From Bacillota bacterium (GTDB lineage Bacteria; Bacillota; Clostridia; Peptostreptococcales; Anaerovoracaceae), in contig JAEELK010000080.1 of NCBI GenBank assembly GCA_016282655.1, positions 1 to 8,588 of the forward strand: a DNA stretch of 8,588 nt. The letters are read 5' to 3'. Under the pieces are notes generated by a model that was not told where the DNA came from, made no database searches, and saw only the letters and a list, made by a program, of their open reading frames with translations. The stretch's first letter is position 1. Each line of letters begins with the position of its first letter. This document shows positions 1-4,496 of this stretch, one piece after another. Made by a program: the position numbers and the translations under genes.

Positions 1-74
1 AGACGATCACGACCAGCGTGACCTATTACCGCTGGAACAAAACAGAGCTCAGCACTCTGGGAGGCAGATCATGA
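1..74 (+). CDS. C-terminal end of a probable pilus/pseudopilus component (partial)
   Basis: An open frame enters from the left edge (full codons from base 3) and ends at TGA 72-74. The visible 23 residues end in VTYYRWNKTELSTLGGRS. The stop overlaps the start of the next gene as ATGA, a classic translational-coupling junction, which is the main reason to believe this frame. Because the next two genes are prepilin-like, this is probably another pseudopilin or pilus-assembly protein of the same operon, but the visible part carries no diagnostic motif. The family assignment is inference from context only. Confidence 0.6.
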   Translation, partial: TITTSVTYYRWNKTELSTLGGRS

Positions 75-346
75 AGAAACTGAAAAGCAGGCTGGGCGAG
101 ACCATCGCGGAGACGCTGATCACCGTGCTCATCGCCGCGCTTGGCATGATGCTCCTTGCCGGCGCCATCGTTACGGCCGCCAGGATCAACGCGAGCCTCA
201 CGAACGAGGACGTCGCGTTCAAACAGGCGGCGGCCTCCTCTCTCGAGACCGTGAGCGTCGCGCTGGATGGAGGAACGCCCTGCAGCGTTCCGGTAAACGT
301 CTATGAGACACAGAATCATTACACCTACTATGAATACGCGAATTAG
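71..346 (+). CDS. small type IV pilin-like (pseudopilin) protein
   Basis: A 91-residue protein with a class III prepilin signal: a short basic leader (MKKLKSRLG), a predicted cut after Gly9, and Glu14 at position +5 of the mature protein, followed by a hydrophobic helix to about residue 38. This is the layout cut and N-methylated by prepilin peptidases in type IV pilus and type II secretion systems, although the motif reads ETIAE rather than the usual FTLIE. The remaining ~50 residues are short for a pilin head and contain one Cys (71), so it is probably a minor (priming or tip) subunit. The start overlaps the previous stop (ATGA) and its 3' end overlaps the next gene, so it is translated as part of an operon. 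No named family can be assigned. Confidence 0.8.
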   Translation: MKKLKSRLGETIAETLITVLIAALGMMLLAGAIVTAARINASLTNEDVAFKQAAASSLETVSVALDGGTPCSVPVNVYETQNHYTYYEYAN

Positions 347-908
347 AAACAAGATCGCCCGCAGGCTTGCGGACAGAAAAGGCGCTTCCATCGCCGAAAT
401 GATGGTCACCATGGTCATCCTGCTGCTCGCGATGGCGATCGTCATCAGCGGGGTCACGCTCGCGAACGGGCAGTATCACCGTTCGCTCATCCTCTCCGAG
501 GAAAAGGTGCTGGCAAGCTCCCTGAGCAATCTCATCCAGAGCGAGCTCGCGAACGTGCGCACCGTGACCATCTCGGGAGACGATCTCGTGAGCTTCATCT
601 CGAAGTCCTACGGCCTGGAGGAGGCGGAGTGCAGCTTCATCTCCGTGAACGTCGCCGAGGACCACAGCATCTCCAAAGCCGCGGACGGCTTCGGAGAGCT
701 GCTGCTCGGCACGGAGAGCAACACCGGCAAGATCAGCGGACACCTGCTCCTGAGCAGCGCCTCCTATTCCACCTACAAGCTCCGGGCGAAGGTGCAGGTC
801 AAGTACTACAGCGACGCCTTCCACGTGATCCTGACGATCAAGGACCCCTCCGGGGAGACTTCCATGACCGAGTTCGACGTTCTGCCCCTCAACGAGCTGA
901 ACATCTAG
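330..908 (+). CDS. type IV pilin-like minor pseudopilin
   Basis: About 192 residues from the ATG at 330. An upstream in-frame ATG at 303 would add nine residues. Neither start has a clear Shine-Dalgarno sequence, and 330 is preferred because it gives a shorter overlap (17 nt) with the preceding gene and an 18-residue leader. The leader is very basic, then DRKG precedes ASIAEMM: predicted cleavage after Gly18, with Glu23 at +5, followed by a long hydrophobic helix to about residue 45. The C-terminal ~145 residues are polar with alternating short hydrophobic strands, as expected for a pilin globular head, and have a single Cys. It shares the unusual 'IAE' form of the prepilin motif with its upstream neighbour, so both probably serve the same prepilin peptidase and machine. 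Likely a minor subunit of a pilus or pseudopilus; the exact role is unknown. Confidence 0.8.
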   Translation: MNTRIRNKIARRLADRKGASIAEMMVTMVILLLAMAIVISGVTLANGQYHRSLILSEEKVLASSLSNLIQSELANVRTVTISGDDLVSFISKSYGLEEAECSFISVNVAEDHSISKAADGFGELLLGTESNTGKISGHLLLSSASYSTYKLRAKVQVKYYSDAFHVILTIKDPSGETSMTEFDVLPLNELNI

Positions 909-961
909 CGCGGCGCTTTCCCGTCCGGAGGCAAAAAAGCGTTCCACGCGCCGCCGTCCTG

Positions 962-970
962 TGGTAAAAT
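962..970 (+). promoter_or_regulatory. extended -10 promoter candidate for rubrerythrin
   Basis: TGGTAAAAT is an extended -10 element (TGn followed by a near-consensus TAAAAT hexamer). The -35 position 17 bases upstream is poor (TTCCAC at 942-947), which is typical of extended -10 promoters. It would give a leader of roughly 95 nt before the rubrerythrin ATG. The surrounding 909-1070 gap holds no convincing ORF. Confidence 0.5.
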
Positions 971-1026
971 GTTGCAAACAGAGCGCCGGCCTTGCGCTTT
1001 GAGGCGCGGCGCGGACACGCAGCGTT

Positions 1027-1047
1027 CCGCGGCCCCAAAAGCCGCGG
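1027..1047 (+). promoter_or_regulatory. leader stem-loop just upstream of the rubrerythrin ribosome binding site
   Basis: A perfect 7-bp GC-only stem, CCGCGGC (1027-1033) with GCCGCGG (1041-1047), and a 7-nt loop CCCAAAA. It ends 9 bases before the ribosome binding site and has no following T-run, so it is not a terminator. It could stabilise the mRNA or modulate translation; no known riboswitch class is recognised. Confidence 0.4.
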
Positions 1048-1056
1048 CGCATCGAT

Positions 1057-1064
1057 GAGGAGGG
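1057..1064 (+). promoter_or_regulatory. strong ribosome binding site of rubrerythrin
   Basis: GAGGAGGG lies 6 bases before the ATG at 1071 and contains a full AGGAGG. It fixes the start of the rubrerythrin gene and suggests high expression. Confidence 0.85.
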
Positions 1065-1070
1065 AACGAT

Positions 1071-1610
1071 ATGAGCAATCCTTATGCCGGCACCCAGACC
1101 GAAAAGAATCTGGAAGCCGCCTTTGCCGGAGAGTCACAGGCCAGAAACAAATACACCTACTTCGCTTCCGCCGCCAAGAAGGGCGGCTACGAGCAGATCT
1201 CCGCGCTCTTCCTGAAGACCGCGGAAAATGAGAAAGAGCACGCCAAGCTCTGGTTCAAGGAGCTGGCCGGCATCGGCGACACCGCCGCCAACCTGCTGGC
1301 CGCCGCCGAGGGCGAGCACGAGGAATGGACGGAGATGTACGAAGGCTTCGCCAAGACCGCGGAAGCGGAGGGCTTCCCGGAGCTGGCCAAGAAGTTCCGC
1401 CTGGTCGCCGCCATCGAAAAGCATCACGAAGAGCGCTACCGCGCCCTGCTGAAGAACGTGCAGGAAGCTGCGGTCTTCGCCAAGGCCGAGTGCAAGGTCT
1501 GGGAGTGCCGCAACTGCGGACACATCGCCACGGGCGAAAAGGCGCCGGAGCTCTGCCCCGCCTGCGCCCATCCGCAGGCCTACTTCGAGATCAACGCGGA
1601 GAACTATTAG
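1071..1610 (+). CDS. rbr: rubrerythrin
   Basis: A 179-residue, full-length two-domain rubrerythrin, the cytoplasmic non-heme iron peroxidase that reduces hydrogen peroxide in anaerobes with electrons from rubredoxin/NADH. Residues ~1-138 form the ferritin-like diiron four-helix domain: [12 protein letters not shown] with Glu21, the ENEKEH segment (Glu54, His57), and IEKHHEERY with Glu116 and His119 as the second ExxH-type pair. Residues ~139-179 are the rubredoxin-like FeS4 domain with CxxC at 146-149 and CxxC at 162-165, separated by 12 residues as in classical rubrerythrins. The gene has its own promoter candidate and strong ribosome binding site and is followed by a terminator, so it is probably monocistronic. 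Its location between pilus genes appears incidental. All expected metal-binding motifs are present. Confidence 0.97.
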   Translation: MSNPYAGTQTEKNLEAAFAGESQARNKYTYFASAAKKGGYEQISALFLKTAENEKEHAKLWFKELAGIGDTAANLLAAAEGEHEEWTEMYEGFAKTAEAEGFPELAKKFRLVAAIEKHHEERYRALLKNVQEAAVFAKAECKVWECRNCGHIATGEKAPELCPACAHPQAYFEINAENY

Positions 1611-1641
1611 TCCCGCGGCGTCGGAGCGATCCACAGCACAA

Positions 1642-1683
1642 AAAAGACCATGTCACGGGCGTAAGCCTGCGGCATGGTCTTTT
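1642..1683. terminator. bidirectional intrinsic terminator between convergent genes
   Basis: A perfect 11-bp stem AAAAGACCATG (1642-1652) / CATGGTCTTTT (1673-1683). In the + strand RNA the apex can form a second 5-bp stem (1656-1660 with 1665-1669, one G-U pair) closed by a GUAA (GNRA-type) tetraloop. On the + strand it ends in TTTT and serves rubrerythrin. On the - strand it ends in a run of six T and is the second terminator after the pilin gene, so the - direction should be the stronger one. Confidence 0.85.
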
Positions 1684-1696
1684 CCTTATCAAACAA

Positions 1697-1726
1697 ACAG
1701 GCTCCCGATCGGCGTCGGGAGCCTGT
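1697..1726 (-). terminator. intrinsic terminator of the minus-strand pilin operon
   Basis: A perfect 12-bp stem ACAGGCTCCCGA (1697-1708) / TCGGGAGCCTGT (1715-1726) with a 6-nt loop. Read on the - strand it is followed by TTTGTTTGAT, and it begins 30 bases past the pilin stop. On the + strand no T-run follows, so it is assigned to the - strand. Together with the next stem-loop it makes a tandem terminator. Confidence 0.8.
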
Positions 1727-1756
1727 GCTGTATCCTGTCGCTCCGCTTCCGGGTCC

Positions 1757-2446
1757 CTACTGCAGCAGAGGCACCCAGGAGCTGTTCGGCCAGCTTTCGT
1801 ATTGAGAAACGAGATTGACGTAGTAGTACGTATCGGAGTCGGGATCATAATACAGATCTCCGACCTGCAGCGTCCCGGTAAACGAGGGATCCTTGACGTC
1901 CGAGGCGTTGACCAGTATGGCATCGGGACCGTACTGCGCGGCGAGCGCCGCGGCTTTCGTTCCGCCGGAATACGCGGTCCAGGTGGCCCACATGCCGGAC
2001 ATGATGACGCAGGTCCCGGTCTCGTCCTGGATCACCGAACCTCTTTGGAAATTTCCCGCCGAGAGGCCGGAGGTCCCGTGCAGGGCAGGGCTGCTTGCCG
2101 GACTGCTCCCCGGGCTGCTTCCCGAAGCGCCGTCATCATGATAGTCGCAGTGGACGATCCCCGTGTCTCCGCTGTCTTCCCAGGAGAACGCGCCTCCGCA
2201 CGGACATTTCCCCGCGCTGCCGACGAACTCGTCAAAGAGCTCCGAGTATGGTCTGTTGCTGAGCATGTGTTCCACGACGACCTGCGCGTAGAGAGAACGC
2301 CGGTTGGCCTGGCAGGCGGCCTCCTGCGCCTTGTCGAGCTTCCCGCCGAAGACCGGGATGGCGATGGCGACCAGCACCGCGATGATGGCGACCACGATCA
2401 GCAGTTCCATCAGCGTAAAGGCTTTATTCCTTCTGTGGCTGCGCAT
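1757..2446 (-). CDS. type IV pilin with N-methylation motif and Ser/Pro linker
   Basis: A 229-residue protein from the ATG at 2446, chosen over an upstream in-frame start at 2479 because a G-rich ribosome binding site lies 5 bases before it and because it gives a normal 9-residue basic leader. The signal is MRSHRRNKA, then FTLMELLIVVAIIAVL: predicted cut after Ala9, Phe10 as mature residue 1, Glu14 at +5. Ala at -1 replaces the usual Gly. After the long hydrophobic helix (to ~31) comes a polar helix, a Cys-bearing module (CPCGG at 81-85 and HC at 99-100), a Gly/Ser/Pro linker (about 105-123) and a C-terminal domain rich in Tyr/Trp (GDLYYDP near 197-203, YYYV near 207-210). Such CPxGG...C pilins are known from Gram-positive type IV pili. 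It may be a major or adhesive pilin. It lies 43 nt downstream of mrnC, is the last gene of the - strand block, and faces two terminators. Confidence 0.88.
   Translation of the reverse strand: MRSHRRNKAFTLMELLIVVAIIAVLVAIAIPVFGGKLDKAQEAACQANRRSLYAQVVVEHMLSNRPYSELFDEFVGSAGKCPCGGAFSWEDSGDTGIVHCDYHDDGASGSSPGSSPASSPALHGTSGLSAGNFQRGSVIQDETGTCVIMSGMWATWTAYSGGTKAAALAAQYGPDAILVNASDVKDPSFTGTLQVGDLYYDPDSDTYYYVNLVSQYESWPNSSWVPLLQ
2087..2122 (-). repeat. 12-bp tandem repeat (3 copies) coding a pilin linker
   Basis: Three consecutive 12-base units on the - strand, GGAAGCAGCCCG, GGGAGCAGTCCG and GCAAGCAGCCCT, encode GSSP-GSSP-ASSP inside the pilin. Because the unit is a multiple of three, copy-number change would lengthen or shorten the linker without a frameshift. 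Confidence 0.75.
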
Positions 2447-2451
2447 ATCGT

Positions 2452-2458
2452 CCCCCCC
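2452..2458 (-). promoter_or_regulatory. poly-G tract acting as the pilin ribosome binding site
   Basis: A run of seven G on the - strand sits 5 bases upstream of the pilin ATG (2446), in the Shine-Dalgarno position; G-rich sequence can pair with the CCUCC anti-Shine-Dalgarno through G-C and one G-U pair. No better site is visible, so this tract decides the start. Slippage in it would change ribosome spacing. Confidence 0.6.
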
Positions 2459-2489
2459 GCCTTTCTGCAGTTCCAGCATTCGAAGAGCT

Positions 2490-2897
2490 CTACTTCTTCG
2501 CCTGCGCCGCGGCGCGGGCCGTGAGGAAGTCCCAGCTCTTCCGCAGCGTTTCGCTCAGCTTCTCCTCCGCGCCGCTCAGGGAATAGTAGCCGATGAGCGC
2601 TTCGAAGGCGGTGGCCCACTTGTAGTCCAGCACGTCCGCGTGCTGCGGCCTGCTGTGGCTCTTGTGGTTGCGGGCCCGCTTCACCAGAGCCTCCTCCTCC
2701 TCCGGCAGCGAAGGGAGCAGCTCCTTCATGGCCGCCGCCTGCGCCTCGGCCCGCACGTAGCGGATCGCCGCGCGGTGCAGCTTGTCGCCGCGGAGCATCC
2801 CGGCGTCGATGAGCCTGCGCCGGATGAAGGCCTCATAGACCGCGTCGCCCAGATAGGCGAGCACGTCCGTATTCCATCTGATGGGATCCTGTTCCAT
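2490..2897 (-). CDS. mrnC: Mini-ribonuclease III (23S rRNA maturation)
   Basis: 135 residues, the usual size of Mini-III: a lone RNase III catalytic domain without the double-stranded-RNA-binding domain. In Bacillus it is a dimer that trims the ends of 23S rRNA precursor. Visible family marks are LAYLGDAVYE (catalytic Asp18), a basic segment RARNHKSHSRP (74-84) followed by ADVLDYKWATAFEALIGYY, with Glu99 as the second metal-binding acid. Translation probably begins at ATG 2897 after AAAGG. The stop of the preceding small ORF lies 15 bases upstream and that region supplies the ribosome binding site, suggesting coupling. In many Firmicutes mrnC follows cysS; here it follows dacF and a small ORF and precedes a pilin gene. 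Confidence 0.95.
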   Translation of the reverse strand: MEQDPIRWNTDVLAYLGDAVYEAFIRRRLIDAGMLRGDKLHRAAIRYVRAEAQAAAMKELLPSLPEEEEALVKRARNHKSHSRPQHADVLDYKWATAFEALIGYYSLSGAEEKLSETLRKSWDFLTARAAAQAKK

Positions 2898-2912
2898 GCG
2901 TCCGGGGCCTTT

Positions 2913-3122
2913 CTAGAATCTGTCGCTGTTGTTCAGGAGGTCGTAGAGACGACCTCTGGGCCTGCCGGACTTGGTGGCGCAGTTCGCCTGCCGGGCGCCG
3001 GAGGGCGCCGGCCCCTGCGCCTTTTCCGCCTGCGTGCCCGCTTTTTGCGGATCGGGCAGCGCGTGCTCCGTCTCTTCTATTTTGCGCTCTGTGAGGGCGC
3101 TTTTTTCGTCTTTATCTGTCAA
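2913..3122 (-). CDS. small hypothetical protein between dacF and mrnC
   Basis: A 69-residue frame starting at TTG 3122, overlapping the 3' end of the carboxypeptidase gene by 11 nt and ending 15 nt before mrnC. No ATG exists in the frame; GGGAAGG lies just upstream but at very short spacing. The N-terminal half is charged, the middle is Pro/Ala/Gly-rich and probably disordered, and the C-terminus GRPRGRLYDLLNNSDRF looks like a short basic, possibly helical motif. Codon use is GC-rich like the neighbours. It has no signal peptide or membrane segment. The family is not recognised. Reality is supported by the tight fit between two genes that would otherwise be separated by ~214 nt, but a non-coding spacer cannot be excluded. 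Confidence 0.5.
   Translation of the reverse strand: MTDKDEKSALTERKIEETEHALPDPQKAGTQAEKAQGPAPSGARQANCATKSGRPRGRLYDLLNNSDRF
2937..2956 (-). other. perfect hairpin upstream of mrnC
   Basis: GAGGTCGT (2937-2944) and ACGACCTC (2949-2956) form a perfect 8-bp stem with a 4-nt loop, within the 3' end of the small ORF and about 40 bases before mrnC. On the - strand no T-run follows, so it is not an intrinsic terminator. It may be chance in coding sequence or an mRNA structure affecting mrnC. Confidence 0.35.
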
Positions 3123-4482
3123 AGCCTTCCCAGAATATCCTTTCCTGCTCGCGGCGCTGCGCCTCTAACTGCTCCCTCCTCGCCTGCCGCGCGGCGCGGC
3201 GCTGCTTCTTGATGCGGATCTGACGGCGCTTCAGCAGCACGTAGATCACGAGCAGAGCGAAGAAGAGCAGAAAGATGGTCAGGAGCGTCACCTTCAGCTT
3301 GTGCGCCGCGGCGTCCGTCATGCCGAAGACCGAAAGGAAGCCTCCTTCCGGCACGTCGCCGGCCGCGATCACGTCGAAGCGCGCCAGTTCTCCACCCGGG
3401 CCGCTGAGGATCAGCTCTCCGAGCTTGTCTCCTTCCACCACGGGCGCGCGCATGCTCTCTTCGAGGCGCGTCTCCATGCGGACGCTCGCTGCGTCCATGT
3501 CGAGCGGGAGCGTCACGACGGCGTCCTCCGCGAGCACGGCTTCCACGCTTTTGACGGAGCCGCGCTTCACCGGCACGCTGCCGAGGCCCTGCCCCGCGGA
3601 GAGGAAATGCCCCGTCTTGAAATTCTCAAAACCGTAGTCCATGAGGGCGATGCAGTCCGCAAAGCGCCCCATGTCGGTGGAGGCCATCACGACCGCGAGC
3701 ATCGTGGTGCCGTCGCGCTCCGCCGCGGCCACCAGGCAGCCGCCCGCGTGGCTGGTCCAGCCGGTCTTGACGCCCAGGATACCGTCGTATTTGCAGACGC
3801 GGCTGACGCCGTTCACGTCGACCTTGTGGACCGTATCGTAGAGCAGCCGGTTGGTGTTGTAGAAATAACGCGTGTCCTGCAGGTTGGTGGCAGGCACGGT
3901 GTGCTGATAGGTGGAGCAATACATGCGGAAGGTCTCGTTCTGCATGCAGTAGCGCGCGATCTGCGCCAGATCGTAGACGGTGGTCAGATGGGCGGGATCG
4001 TGCAGCCCGTGCGGGTTCACGAAGTGGCTGTCCCGCGCGCCCAATTCGACCGCCTTCTGGTTCATGAGATCCGCGAAATCCGCCACGCTGCCGCTGATCA
4101 TCTTTCCCAGCGCGACGGCGGAGTCGTTGGCAGACTCCAGAAAGAGTCCGTAGAGCACCTCGCGCACCGTGATCCGCTCTCCCTCCAGGAGATAGATGCG
4201 GCTGCCGTCCGTAAAGGCGGTCTCCTCATCGATGGGACAGAGCGCGTCCAGTTCCAGATTCTCCAGCGCCAGAATGGCCGTGAGGATCTTCGTGGTGCTC
4301 GCGGGCTCGTGCAGTTCGTGTATGTTCTTCTCATAGAGGATCTCGCCGGTCTCCAGGTCCATGAGGATGCCTGCCGCCCCGAGGATCTCGGGCCGCTGCC
4401 CGGCTGCCTCCGCGGGCGCCGTCCAGAGACCGAAGCAGACGCACAGGCTCAGAAGACTGAGAAGGATGGATCGGATCTTCAA
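3112..4482 (-). CDS. dacF: D-alanyl-D-alanine carboxypeptidase, DacF/PBP5 type
   Basis: A 456-residue class C low-molecular-mass penicillin-binding protein that removes the terminal D-Ala from peptidoglycan stem peptides outside the membrane. The N-terminal signal peptide (1-~27) ends APAEAAG. The three active-site motifs of the S11 family are intact: STTK with Ser62 and Lys65, SAN at 117-119, and KTG at 239-241. Residues ~305-385 match the position of the C-terminal beta-rich PBP5_C domain. A clear membrane helix (about 398-416) follows, then a ~40-residue strongly basic tail (KRRQIRIKKQRRAARQARR...), which should be cytoplasmic. The start is TTG at 4482, set by AAGGAG 8 bases upstream. That site overlaps the LCP stop region, and the genes are 12 nt apart, so they are cotranscribed wall-maturation genes. 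The membrane helix with a basic tail, rather than an amphipathic anchor, is a variation on PBP5. Confidence 0.95.
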   Translation of the reverse strand: MKIRSILLSLLSLCVCFGLWTAPAEAAGQRPEILGAAGILMDLETGEILYEKNIHELHEPASTTKILTAILALENLELDALCPIDEETAFTDGSRIYLLEGERITVREVLYGLFLESANDSAVALGKMISGSVADFADLMNQKAVELGARDSHFVNPHGLHDPAHLTTVYDLAQIARYCMQNETFRMYCSTYQHTVPATNLQDTRYFYNTNRLLYDTVHKVDVNGVSRVCKYDGILGVKTGWTSHAGGCLVAAAERDGTTMLAVVMASTDMGRFADCIALMDYGFENFKTGHFLSAGQGLGSVPVKRGSVKSVEAVLAEDAVVTLPLDMDAASVRMETRLEESMRAPVVEGDKLGELILSGPGGELARFDVIAAGDVPEGGFLSVFGMTDAAAHKLKVTLLTIFLLFFALLVIYVLLKRRQIRIKKQRRAARQARREQLEAQRREQERIFWEGFDR

Positions 4483-4490
4483 TACCTTTT

Positions 4491-4496
4491 CTCCTT
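4491..4496 (-). promoter_or_regulatory. ribosome binding site deciding the TTG start of dacF
   Basis: AAGGAG on the - strand lies 8 bases before TTG 4482 and overlaps the TAA stop (4495-4497) of the LCP gene. No ATG offers an alternative that keeps the signal peptide. Confidence 0.75.

Noticed and set aside
914..941. Possible terminator after the left pseudopilin operon
   Set aside because: CGCTTT/AAAGCG gives only a 6-bp stem with a 16-nt loop and no T-run follows; alternative GC pairings in the region also have long loops.
219..1052. A 277-residue - strand frame opposite the pseudopilin genes
   Set aside because: Antisense to genes with clear prepilin signals, and Arg/Ala/Gly-rich without motifs.
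1325..2524. A 399-residue + strand frame running from inside rubrerythrin through the pilin region
   Set aside because: It overlaps rubrerythrin out of frame, passes through both terminator stem-loops and runs antisense to the pilin gene.
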